Shown: positions 26,332 through 37,901 of the stretch, one piece after another | Layout: every line of letters starts with the position of its first letter | Position numbering within the stretch: the stretch's first letter is position 1 | NCBI GenBank assembly: GCA_050084985.1 | Contig: JBITNC010000001.1 | Coordinates: 149,420,001 to 149,484,000 of the forward strand | Direction of reading: 5' to 3' | From: Nageia nagi | Lineage: Eukaryota > Pinophyta | DNA length: 64,000 bases | Translations under genes and position numbers: made by a program | Notes under the pieces: generated by a model | What the model saw: the letters and a program-made list of their open reading frames with translations, nothing else | What the model was told of the DNA's origin: nothing | The model's database searches: none

Positions 26332-28066
26332 TGTAATGAACCCAAAAATACACTTTGAGAAAAAAATATACATAGGAAAAAAAGTCATATATTAAAAAAT
26401 TGCATCGTAATAGTTTTTGCAATCAACCTACATATACATGAAAATAAACTATTGTAAGTTCACTCCTTTAATTTCCAATGGAAGTTACATGTGAACTTAT
26501 AGCCCTCCTCATTGTCCAAGAATAATAATACCAATGTAGTCCCTCATCATTTTCCACCAATGACCTATTCAAGGGTATAGATTTCCTCCCTACATCTACT
26601 ACAAGTTCATATACATTGTCCTCCCTATATTACCATATAGGTTCATAGATATTTTTTATATTATCCTTGTGAAGACACATATGGTCATGAAATATTAAGA
26701 TATACTTTTCTCCTTATATGGGATTTCTTAGGCGTAACTTTACCTTTAGCCTTACTAGAGACTTTGCTTTCACTTATGCATATCCATTTTAGTTTTTAGA
26801 TGAGGAACCCCTTTCATGTTATAAAGGTTACTTTATTAAATTGAAGTAAGGCCATCCTTCAAGTAATTATTCTATTTTTTCCATAAGAATATATCCTATT
26901 ATAGGATTATATTTGCTACTACATGATTATTAAATATACAGATTTATTGTAACATATAATACACTTTGGTTTTATGCATACATTTTTAAGCTTTATACCT
27001 ATCTTATGCATTGATATTTGATGAAAAATATTTTTTTCCTTTGCATTTATTACAAGTTTATTTAACAACTTGTTGATCAATACATTTTTTATGCATTGCT
27101 ACCATTATCCGATTTCAACCTTAAGACCCTCTTAGTTGTTATGTAATTGGTCTACATATTTGCATACATCACTATAATTCAAGCATTTATTAAACTTGTA
27201 TGAATCATATTGTTTCATATTGGTCCATCAATTTGGATTCTAATATTTAATTACATTCATGGTTATTTTTTCACCATATAATTGATTAGAAATTATTATC
27301 TACTATGAATAATTGGTCCTTTATCAATAATATAATCATTTGTTTTATTTGCATAAAGTTTCCTTCAAATAGACTTCCAATTTTATGAAGAATATTATGA
27401 ATATTAGTTTATTCATGTCTTTATGCTCATACAAAATATAATGTTTATAGTTGATTAGTAAACATACCCATAAATAAAAGATACAACAAATCATTTATTT
27501 CAAAAGATTTTCATTCATTTTAAATCACTCACAAGCATGTAGAAAATTATTCTATTATGATTTACATGGGACATCTCGCAATATGTTCAGTTGTATATCT
27601 ATGATCATGCAATGTTTATGTATATTCAATTAATTTATTCAACCATGTACATACCAAAATATGTATTTTAATGCAACAATGAGACCATGATATGTCATGC
27701 AACAATAAGGTGCTACATAAGAGAAATAGATTAGCATGATACATCTATATCTTATTTTATGATAACCAATATCACATACAAATTTTACCTTCTAGTTGCC
27801 TCAACATCATTCTATGGATTTCAAGCTAATACGAGAAAAGTAAAAATTAATTTCATTTTAAATCTCATACAATATTGATAAAAACCAAAAGCCATTACTA
27901 ATTATTAATCCTAATGCCTTAGCAACTTCATGGAAAAATGAGTTGAATCATTCAATGGCATCCATGTTCTTCATAGTCTACTTTGGAGTTACTTATATCA
28001 TTCCTACATGTTACAAGTTGCATTTCATGACTCGATTTTAAATTCAAACCCTATTATTATACTTAC
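26332..28066 (-). repeat. E1 5' LTR, part 1
   Basis: Collinear with 3286-5760 of the left LTR, lacking about 800 bases that correspond to 4400-5210. Ends at CTTAC (28062-28066), where the 9.8-kb block begins. Confidence 0.75.
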
Positions 28067-28354
28067 TTGTGGATTTTTATCATAATATTTTGACCTATTT
28101 ATGGTCTAATAAGTAAATTCTACCTACATTATTAGACCAAAAAAGGGCTTTAGGGGTAGATATTTTGAGGCTATTTTGTTATGATGATTTTTAATTGCCT
28201 CAATTTTGTGATTAAGTGGTAGTTTTATTAGGAAAATTTTTACCCACCCCCAAAAATATTTATGGGAAAGCAAAAAACTTCCCCTTAGTGAAAATATGAA
28301 AAGAAAAAAAATGCCTACACTAGGAGCTTAGGAGGGATTTGGCATTTCAACTTT

Positions 28355-28570
28355 TTTGAAGTGAGGGGTTAGAGGAGAGGGGAATTTAGTGTATTGGTGA
28401 CATAAGAGAGGAGAGGAGAGACCAAATCCAAGAGGTTAGAGGAGAGAGGGTCATTTGGTGTATTGGAGACCAGATCCAAGGGGTTGGAGTAGAGATGGGA
28501 ATTTGGTGTATTAAAAAGATGACAGAGGAGAGGGGAGATAGATGAGAGGAATTAAATGAGCATGGAGGGT
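28355..28570. repeat. Purine-rich degenerate tandem repeat
   Basis: Three related units contain ggttagaggagag- or ggttggagtagag-like starts followed by tttagtgtattgg, tttggtgtattgg and tttggtgtatta. The plus strand is almost entirely A and G in between. Confidence 0.65.
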
Positions 28571-28599
28571 ACCTTAGCACATGCCACCAATATTATTTT

Positions 28600-30950
28600 A
28601 AATGGAATTTTGATTTGGAGTGGTTTCTAAATCTTCTAGCATGAGGTATCATCATGGTTGGAGGTACTTCCAATAATTTAAGGTCCCATCTATGTTATTA
28701 TTTAATTATGTTCACCCTATCTGATATTTGAGAATCTTACATCAAAATCATGGAGTTTCAACTAATGGGCATCAATTATGTGATGCATTTATCCTTTTTG
28801 AGGAAAATACCAATAGGGAATATAAATAGGGTTCCCTTAACAATGATATAAGACTATCAAGGCCAAAGCTAGAAGGTGATATTTAATTAGGAACATGGTG
28901 AGATAAAACCTCATCTCTATTATATGCCTTTCATTTTATGGACTATGAGGTTTGCCTCTTTGTCACCTTTGAAGTGGTAAGTCCAACTTTTCTATGCATT
29001 AATTTCTTGTTTGAAAACTTGATGAATGCAGGGTGGGTCTATTGTATAAGTTTGGTGTTTAGCTGCTTCTTAATTTAGGCTAATACCATCATTGGGTAAC
29101 AATGGCTGAATTCTACCTCTTCGAATGAGGGTTTACTTAGTAATAAATTTAAAATAGGTATAAACCTTCATTGAGTTTGATCCTATCTCATTAAGGAATC
29201 CTGAAAGGATTATTAGAAGCCCCATATTTTCCCTTTTTCTTAGCAATTATGAGCTAGATTATCATAGGAAATGGTAAATAATATATTATCATTATATTAA
29301 TGATAATTCCATGGTCAAGAGTTAGATTAGACTTGGCGAGTAAAGGGTTTATGGTATCATTTATTTGGAATCACTATGTGGAAATGAAGGTATTCAAATT
29401 TTGGGAGTCCTAGAGTAACTTTAAATATGTTAATTATATATATGTGCATGGTTAACCTCATGTAAACAATCTTATTGCATTTCTAGCATGATGCATTTCT
29501 CCCCTTGTAAGCTTTAAATTATATAATTCAAAATTCATGGATAAGAATAGTATGCATGTTATCACGATAGAGAAAATGATAGTCATTTCTTACTACATAT
29601 TACCATGAAGTTTCCATCCTTTATATCCTAGATAAGCCTAGATTTACTCTTGGTATGTGTATCAATATTGGATTATGAAGATATTAAAAATTGCATCACT
29701 GTATCATTAAATTGATTCTATATATTTTCATTATGTTACTATTGTATTAAATTTTATGGTTAAAATGGAAAGGTTAAAAATGTGTATGATTGTTGAATTC
29801 TATTAGAATAGGGATTGGTATGGTTCTAACAAGGACTAACAAATAGAATTTAAGCTAATTAACTTACTAGGATATCATTTAATGATTAGTTTTTCCCCTT
29901 TTTTTCTTATAGTAACCTCAGGTTGTGTTTTATGTTGATAATTTTTAAAGAATGATAATAGATATATAGATGTATTCTAATGAATAGTTTTTTCCCTAAT
30001 CTTTGAAGAACATATAAGTTGGGATCTTGTATTCATTTTGCATTAGTGACTAGTTTAGTGTTGTTTAATAATTAACACTTACTGATAGCTCTACTAAAAT
30101 TAGGGAGATAAGAGTGTTATTAGACTATATGTATTAGATTCCCTTTTGTAAATAATACAAAAATAAGAAAAAATTTATACTTGTAGCTATCCTTTTTATA
30201 AATGACACATAAATAGGAATAAGTTTATACTTATAGATATTTTTATGCTGCAATAGTTAAGACATCAATATAAAGACATATATGCTTATGCTTTTATGCT
30301 TTATTGAAATAATTTGAGTTATATTTGATGTTGTTTCCAATCTTTGAATATGAGATAATAATTTAGGCATGATTTTGTTTTGACTAAAAAGGAATGAAAA
30401 CTAAGTATGAAAATGATCATTCGTAGATGTATAATGATTCATCGATCACTTGGAAAGTTACCTGGCATGTCAAGTTATGAAAAATGAAACACTTTGTGCT
30501 CTCTTTGCACTTGAAAATTATAAAAAATAATGACATGATTATAAGCATTGACTTCTTAAATACCACTATGATAAGTATGATAATGATATAGATATAATTG
30601 TTAATCAATGTTATTTATTAACAATTATATCTGCATTATCGTATTTGATATACTATGTTGCTTACCTTCATAATAAGCACAACAAGATATAAAGTTTGGA
30701 TGTATTTTCTCTTGGATAACCTGTACAAAATATCATGAATTAGAAAAGTCATCACCAGCTACATTTACAAGCTCTCAAAAGATATATCACCATTATGCTT
30801 CAACATTATTCATAATGTTACCACACAACCAACTTGGATGCTCAAACTGTAGAGATTGCAATATGATGAGATAATTGCAACTATACCATATGATATGAAG
30901 TTATTTTTCCCTATTTACATAGGCATATATGAAGAAAAATACCATATTTG
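28600..30950. other. No gene recognised
   Basis: AT-rich sequence inside the 9.8-kb block. I find no protein similarity, RNA gene or clear repeat. The short frame at 30417-30608 is low-complexity and not credible as a gene. Confidence 0.5.
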
Positions 30951-30959
30951 GTAGGTGAT

Positions 30960-31800
30960 TCTCAAGATAGCCTGCTCAAGCCACAACATTTGAGTTACAA
31001 GCCATGTCTCCCCTCATCTCACCTTATCTTCTCTCATCTAGTCTAGCCTCATCTCTATGGTCTCTCTAATACCCCAAAGGCCAAGTGCACTACATGTATG
31101 GTATGAAATCATCTAAATGCATCTCTCTCCTCCAACCCCTTAATTCAAAAAGTTTGAAATGATGAAAACATTTCAAGTGCCCAAAAATAATGGAATATGT
31201 TATGGGCTCCTTCATTTCCAAACCTGTAATACTTAGCCAAACACAGAAAAAATATATGATAGATTCCTTCATTTCCTAACCTATATTAGAACCTTTATAT
31301 AAATAAATTATGACTTATGATATAAAATTGTATTTACATCATACATCTTCCATATTACAGTCAGTAAAACTATTTATGGATCATGTATCTTCCACATTTT
31401 GTATATATATCTATCAGGTTTTATCTTCTATTTTAATTTTTCAAAAAGTGATTCTTAGGTGTGTGGATGTGTCTACTTGGTTCTTCCAAATTAAATGTCA
31501 TGGTAGTAGTATTGTAGATCATTTTTTATTAATTTGATTAATAATTAGAATTGTGAAGCATATTTGAATAATTTAATATTATATGATATAGTACCATCAT
31601 TTTAGACCAATATAGTGTAATTAGATCATTTCATATCATATGTTGGTGCATTTGAATCATTTTATATCATATGTTGCACTTGATTATATATATATATATA
31701 TATATATATATTAATGATGACTGGTCAGTTCCCTTGGGCCATCCTTTAGGAGCCTATGGCCAACATCATAATTTAGCTCATTATGATTGAGCTCAGGTGT
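30960..31800. repeat. Dispersed repeat, copy 1 (second copy about 36180-37510)
   Basis: Shared landmarks in the same order are: a CT-rich run, a ggtgtgtggat block followed by ctacttg, a stretch rich in ttttatatcatat, a (TA)n run, then ggccatcctt and ggccaacatcataat followed by atgattgag. The copies flank the PPR and copia sequences on both sides, in direct orientation. Confidence 0.65.
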
Positions 31801-32546
31801 AAAAATACCCATAAACCTTGAATTAGGTGTGTTGATGTATCTACTTGGTGCTTTGTAAATTGAATATTTTGGTTTTGAATGCTTGGATAGACATGTATGC
31901 AAAGTATGGAACAATACTTAAGACCCATAAACATGTATGAAAAATGGGAGCTCTAGAAGAAGGTATGGACATCCATCAAAGAGTAGTTGAAAATGGTTTT
32001 GCCTTGAATATTGTGGTTGTGACTACCCTAATAGACACGTATACAAAATATGAAATAACACATAAGGCTAGAGAATTATTTCATAAGATGCAAGATGTGA
32101 TATGAAATGATTTAAATATAGTACCATATTATCCAAAAACTAGTTTAGAGAAGGAAAGTAACTTTTCAAAACAAATATTTTCAAAGTATCAAAAACCAGT
32201 TCCAAAGTGGTAAGTTGGAAAAAAACACAAAGCTCAGGAATTATTTAATAAGATGCATGATAAAGACATAATTTCATAAAATGCAATGGGTATGTTCATG
32301 TTTCTACTTGGTGCTTGTAAATTAAATGTTATGGTTGTGAATGCCCTGATAGGCATGTATGCAAAATGTGAAACAATTACACAAAGCTTGAGAATTATAT
32401 AATAAGATGCATAAAGTAGAAATAGTTTCATAGAATGTAATGATCGCATGATATGCACAAAATGGGTTTTTTGAAATCTTTACCAGCATTATTCCAATAT
32501 GTACATAAAATATTTGTTACTTTCCTTCTCCAAGCTAGTTTTACAC
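31790..32546 (+). pseudogene. PPR pseudogene fragment
   Basis: The plus strand retains PPR-like wording: an ATGGGAGCTCTAGAAGAAGG start (MGALEEG), a GMDIHQRVVENG-like stretch, VVVTTLIDTYTKYE and ELFHKM. It is the same family as 850-3200. Stops and frameshifts are frequent. Its last 358 bases (32189-32546) are repeated at 35200-35557. Confidence 0.65.
32189..32546 (+). repeat. 358-bp direct repeat, left copy
   Basis: Runs from tcaaaaaccagtt to agttttacac. The right copy, 35200-35557, has the same length and about eight substitutions by eye. The copia fragment lies exactly between the two. Confidence 0.9.
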
Positions 32547-32796
32547 TGTTGGATTATTTCAACATTAGCCTAAGTAATTAGCATTATTAGATTAATTAAA
32601 TAAATGGTCAATGTCTGACCAAAACTACAACTGTTGAGAATTTGCTATACGTAGAGTTCTATTAAAGGTAGTTAGTTTTTGAATAGTTGTCATGTTCATC
32701 TGCAAGTTGTTCTTTCAGTCTATTCTGGGTCAATCCGTGACTTATATATGTAATTGTGTTCTCATGCTTCAACAGATCAATTGAATATTATTCTCA
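32547..32796 (+). repeat. Copia 5' LTR
   Basis: 250 bases beginning tgttggatta and ending attctca, followed three bases later by the primer site. No second copy is in the window, so the start rests on the TG...CA rule and on the TACAC that ends both 358-bp repeats. Confidence 0.65.
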
Positions 32797-32799
32797 TTT

Positions 32800-32811
32800 T
32801 GGTATCAAAGC
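32800..32811 (+). other. Copia primer-binding site
   Basis: TGGTATCAAAGC fits the initiator tRNA-Met site of plant copia elements (TGGTATCAGAGC) at 11 of 12 bases. Confidence 0.85.
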
Positions 32812-34357
32812 TGGTTTGATTCAAAAGGATCAAAACCTATGAATAACAATCAGTTGGGTGAGGTTTGAAGGAAGCCCACACCACTGATCTCTTGTGTTGT
32901 TCCTTGTGCGAGGAAATCTACATAGCGAGTACTGGAGGTGCTCTATGTGAAGGAGAATTCTATTGCAAAGGAGTCAAACGATACCATCATACAAAGGATC
33001 TGTAGTATACACTGTTGTTATCTGATATATGGTAGAAAAGATTCACTTGGACATGTCATAGCACTAGCTGGCTTTAACGCAAACCAATTATTTTTTCTCA
33101 TTGTAGAAGAGAAACTCATTGTTGAGGAGATCGTAGTCATCATAGTTCTTTCCTCTTAGAATGGAGTTCTAGATGTGCCATAAGTGATCCACATTTACAT
33201 GGTGGGAATAGAAGAGCAAATCTCACCCTAAGGAATAGAAGTTGCCCATATCTTGGTGGTTAGGATTATCGGGAGAGCCAACCCATAGGTGCATTGGATT
33301 ATGTAATGTCTCCAAGTTCCCAAAACTCAAGTTAGGATTATGGCTAGTAGCATATCTATATTGGCTACCATGGAATGATTCCAGCATCCTATCCCTCTGT
33401 TAAGTGTCTTGGTAGCTTCATTAGCACCCTTTTTGAGTTGCCTGTAGTTCATAGCCTGCTGCACCAAGTCTAGAATCATGATTGCAAGCTACATATCTAC
33501 GAGAGGGTACACCTTTAGATTCACAACTTCTACCATTCTGACTTGGAGAGAGATTCAAATGCATCTAGAACTTTGCATAAATTAGCCTTACATGAATCAG
33601 ATGCTAGAGAGGAGTTGGCAATTGCATCAGTTAGGTGCTTAATTTGGAGGTTGATGATAGAGCTGATAGTAAAGCATTAAAGTAAAGAAGGTCATGACTA
33701 TTTTACATTGTCAATCTGCTTGCAACTTGGTCACTGATCAAGTCAACTTGTGAAGACATCAAGCTACCAGGCTTGACAATCTGAGAAATGCTTACTATGT
33801 TATGAGCTGACAGGTGTCATGCAACTCTATGTGATCTTCTTGCGAGTGATGCCTATGCAAATTTTGATGAAGAAGTTCATTTATTTGGACTAGATGTTAT
33901 TTTTCCTACCCTAAAAGAATACGTAGTCTTTTGTCAAACTGATGGTTATGAAGGAGATACTGAAGAAGAAGATTCTTTTAATAGTGGTCCACCACCCAGC
34001 GATAGTGAAGATTCTAATTACGAGCCAGAGGAGATTGTTGAAGATGAACGATCAACATCGATTGAAGAAATTTTTCTTGAGCCACAGGAACCTGAGATCA
34101 TCATCATCAGTGATAATGACGACTACACACCTGCTCCATAACTGTCAGAACTCATCATCATCTAAGATAGTGACGAAGACATTCCTAACACAGTTGTTGG
34201 TGATGATCAATTCTCCATTGGTGATGATAACTTTGGGTATAGTGAACCCTGGGATATGAATGCATAAATAAAAGTTGTAACTACCCCTATTGTGTAACAA
34301 TTATTTATTTTTGCATCTCTTTATAATATATTTCCTTGTATCTATTATTAGTTAACA
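32812..34357 (+). other. Copia leader with an acidic ORF remnant of unknown function
   Basis: Unusually long for a copia leader. From about 33820 to 34140 one plus frame stays open and reads as a very acidic protein end, with EGDTEEEDSFNSG, PPPSDSEDSNYEPEEIVEDE and EPEIIIISDNDDYTP. After stops it continues with DSDEDIPN up to 34264. The published-style frames 32938-33159 and 33942-34259 are not better candidates. I do not recognise the family. It could be an extra ORF of the element or captured sequence. Confidence 0.4.
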
Positions 34358-35199
34358 ATGATTGGTGTTAACAATTCCTTGCCCATTCTTGAGTTTAATG
34401 GCACAAAATACGAATATTGGTCCATTCATATGAGTACCTTACTCATCAAAAAAGGACTATGGAATATTGTAGTTTTAGGCTACATCAAGCCTGATGATTG
34501 GACTACTCTCAATGAAGCTGATAGAAAAGCAAAGGAAGAAGACCAAAAGAAAGATTCATTGGCTCTTTCTCACATTCAGTTTGCATTAGCTGAGAGCTTA
34601 TTTCCAAGGATATCCTCATGTCTAACTACCTTTGATGCTTGGAAAGCATTACAATATGCCTATCAAGGCAATACACAAGTGAAGCAAGTGAGGCTTCAAA
34701 CCTTAAAATGAGAGTTTGAGAATCTAAAAATGAACGAGGATGAAGGAGTTGGTGACTATTATGTTCATGTTAAAGCAATAGTCAATCACATGAAGACACT
34801 CGGTGAGGATGTTATAGCCGAATTTGTTATGAAGAAAGTACTATGCACACTACCTCAAAAATGGAACCATATTGCAATCATCATTGAGGATTCAAAGGAT
34901 CTTACTACCCTCTCTTTTGATGCACTAATTAGTTCATTGATGTCTCATGAGGAGAGACTTCAAGAGAGCTCATCTTCAAGTTTTGGAGGTGTTGATGAAG
35001 CATTTTCAACTCAAGGATGAGGTCAAGGTAGAGGACGAAGACGAGGACAATCAGCTAAAGGACAATCTCATGGTAGTGGTAGATCTAAGGTAGAGGCAAC
35101 CATGATATAGATAGAGGATCTGGAAATAACCAAGGTGGTAACCATGGAGGTTCCCATGGACAAGGTCAATCTTCTCGAGGAAGAGGTAGTGGTGACAAG
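34358..35199 (+). pseudogene. gag: Copia gag, one internal stop, truncated
   Basis: The capsid protein of a Ty1/copia element. The frame opens with ATG at 34358 and shows the UBN2-type gag fold: LPILEFNGTKYEYWSIHMST near the start, then W-N and AWKALQYAYQG, QVRLQTLK, a stop (TGA at 34709-34711), and in the same frame EFENLKMNEDEGVGDYYVHV, LCTLPQKWNH and LISSLMSHEERL. The tail turns into a glycine/arginine-rich run (35020-35190), after another stop at 35018-35020. The zinc knuckle and everything downstream are lost. Only these two nonsense changes were needed to kill an otherwise well preserved gag, so the fragment is of moderate age. Confidence 0.85.
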
Positions 35200-35557
35200 T
35201 CAAAAACCAGTTCAAAAGTGGTAAGTTGGAAAAAAACACAAAGCTCAGGAATTATTTAATAAGATGCATGATGAAGACATAATTTCATAAAATGCAATGG
35301 GTATGTTCATGTTTCTACTTGGTGCTTGTAAATCAAATGTTATGGTTGTGAATGCCTTGATAGGCATGTATGCAAAATGTGAAAGAATTACACAAAGCTT
35401 GAGAATTATATAACAAGATGCATGAAGTAGAAATAGTTTCACAGAATGTAATGATCGCATGATATGCACAAAATGGGTTTTTTGAAATCTTTACCAGCAT
35501 TATTCCAATATGTACATAAAATATTTGTTACTTTCCTTCTCCAAGCTAGTTTTACAC
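35200..35557 (+). repeat. 358-bp direct repeat, right copy
   Basis: See the left copy at 32189-32546. After this copy the PPR sequence continues with ctaataattg, whereas after the left copy the copia LTR begins. Confidence 0.9.
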
Positions 35558-36180
35558 CTAATAATTGCATTTTCTCAAAAGTCTCTATAGGCTTTCACTT
35601 TTTGCATATCCTATAATTGTAGGATTAATCATTATACATGCATTATTGACCTTCTTCTTCATGTAGTCTATCTTGAGGTAGCTTTAAACTTCACCTTTTG
35701 CAATGATTGCATGATACACACAAAATGTGTTCTAAAAATTAAAGGTCCATAAACACATGAAAAATATGGAAGGATACATAAGATATGGGATTTATTTGAC
35801 AAGATGTATGATGTAAACAAAGTTTCATAGTCTACAAGGATTACATAATACACAAAATGGGTGTTCTAAAAAAGGCCCATAGACACATGAAACATATCGA
35901 AGAATACACAAGACTTAGGATTTGTTTGATAATATGCATGATGTAAATAAAGTTTTATAGTATGCAATGATTGCATGATACACAAAATCTATTTTTTGAA
36001 AAAAGGCCATAGATACATAAAACATTTGAAAGAATACATAAGACTCAAGATTTGTTGGATAAGATGCATGATGCAAACAAATTTTTAAGATCTACAATGA
36101 TTGCATGATTCATAGGTTTTCTAAAAGAATGCATAAAAATTCAAAGCACAAATATATATGTAGAATGCAAAATAATACAA
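35558..36180 (+). pseudogene. PPR pseudogene with short tandem modules
   Basis: Continues the PPR fragment after the copia insertion (a MNHYTCIIDLL-like run near 35620). At about 35704, 35840, 35969 and 36098 a gattgcatgatacac-like block recurs, giving modules of about 130 bases. Each holds a decayed module of the type YAKCxRIHKxxxLFDKMHDVN. No open frame survives. Confidence 0.6.
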
Positions 36181-37510
36181 GCTCATGGACTATGGAAGAA
36201 TACCATTTGGTACATACTAGAATACCTTCTTACGCCTCTTCTCCTCTTATCTCATCTTGCCAATACACCATATGCCCCTAAGCACTAAAATATCCATAAA
36301 TCCTTAATTGGGTGTATGGATGTGTTAGATGAAAATAATGGAATATGTTGTGGGATCCTTCAATGCATGGCTTGTATCAGAACTTTTTTACAAATAAATT
36401 ATGACATGTTTTAAGTTGGCAAAAACATTCTTAAAATACTTAGCCAAAAATAGAAAAAACATGTGGTTCCCAAGTGGTTCATCAAATTAGAGTTTAAGGG
36501 CATCCTTTTTAAAGCCATAAATTGCATTTCCTCAGACAATTTCAATCCATGAGATTATGTTTGCATCATGTATCATCTACATTTTGCATTCATGTTTATC
36601 AAGTTTTATATTCCATTTAATTTTCCAAAAAATGCTCTTGGGTGTGTGGATATGCCTACTTGATGCTTGTAAATTGAAATATTATGGTAGTAGTAATGTA
36701 GAGAAAAATTGAATCGATTGAGCAATAATTGAAACTATAGAGCATACTTGAATCATTTGAGCATAATTCTATAATTCTTGATCATAATTGTGGTATTCTT
36801 AAAACTATGTTTGCATCATGCATCTTGTCAAGTAATTCCCAGGACTTGCATCATGCATCAACTTAAAAGTCCATAATTTCCTATCATATGGTGGACTTGA
36901 AACATTTTATATCATATATTTGAAGTATCCATGTTAGTTATGTGGTAACATATGATGCTTTGAATATGTTATCCTAGGGGAAAGATATATTATTATTCTT
37001 ATAGTGGAGATGAGACAATATAACATTTAAATTTTTTAGGTTGAACAATTGCTAAGTATTACAAGCATGTTTTTGCCAACTTACCACTTTTTTGGAACTA
37101 TAGAGAATATTTGAATAATTTCATATCATATGTAATTACATAATTTTCATATCATATGGTGTATTTAGATCATTTCATATCATATGGTACTGTTGCATCA
37201 TATCAGACCTTATGGTATACATAGATCAATTTTATATCATATGTTGGTGTATATTTTATATCATATAGTATAGTTGCATTGTCTCAAACTTATATAGTGC
37301 ACTTAGATCATTTTATATCATATTTTGATGCATTTGGATCATTTTATATAATAGGTGCACTTGATCATGAACATGCATTTACATTTCATCATTTGCATAT
37401 ATATATATATATATAATGACTGATTAATTCCATTAGGCCATCCTTTGGATTCCATGGCCAACATCATAATTGGGCTCACTATGATTGAGTTCAGATGCCT
37501 TAGGTAATCG
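36181..37510. repeat. Dispersed repeat, copy 2
   Basis: Collinear with 30960-31800 as described there, with additional ttttatatcatat-rich sequence in the middle. Contains a (TA)n run at 37397-37415. Confidence 0.6.
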
Positions 37511-37525
37511 AGGATGGCATATATT

Positions 37526-37557
37526 GGAAGCATTCTTATATTTATAAGAATGCTTCC
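37526..37557. repeat. Perfect 15-bp inverted repeat (hairpin)
   Basis: GGAAGCATTCTTATA, two bases, then its exact reverse complement. Confidence 0.9.
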
Positions 37558-37625
37558 ATTCTATGCCCTTTTTTAAAAAAAATATAATAACTATAAGGTA
37601 GTTTTAAATCATCGCATACATACAT

Positions 37626-37651
37626 AAAGTGGCATTTATAAATGCCACTTT
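37626..37651. repeat. Perfect 26-bp palindrome
   Basis: AAAGTGGCATTTA followed directly by its reverse complement. It lies 68 bases after the previous hairpin. Confidence 0.9.
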
Positions 37652-37901
37652 TAAAAATAATTAGGTGGGTTTAGGCATAGTTCTAACCACCCACATTGGT
37701 TGATGGAGAGGTGATTTATAATCACTAATCTCTTCCATAAGGAGGTAGTTTCATGTACCATATACCAACGGGTATTAACTATCACCTTAGAGAGAGGACT
37801 TTTGGTGGTGGCCTCTTAGGTGATAGGAAGAAAGTCGCATGTAAAGATAATAGGTGATGTTTTAAAATCATCCCCAAAATCCCTATTTGTTCTAGTGCCT
37901 C

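Larger units (their letters stand above)
32547..35199 (+). mobile_element. 3'-truncated Ty1/copia element
   Basis: Consists of a 5' LTR, primer-binding site, about 1.5 kb of leader and gag up to the glycine/arginine-rich tail. Protease, integrase, RT and the 3' LTR are missing. The right end joins the 358-bp repeat at a short shared tcaaaa. Confidence 0.8.
28067..37901. mobile_element. 9.8-kb block inserted in the E1 LTR, type unknown
   Basis: The E1 LTR stops matching at about 28066 and resumes at about 37902. CTTAC occurs at both junctions (28062-28066 and 37902-37906), compatible with a 5-bp target duplication. I see no convincing terminal inverted repeats, LTR ends or transposase. The block holds a purine-rich repeat, PPR pseudogene copies, a truncated copia element and several hairpins. 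It may be one large element or several events. Confidence 0.5.
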
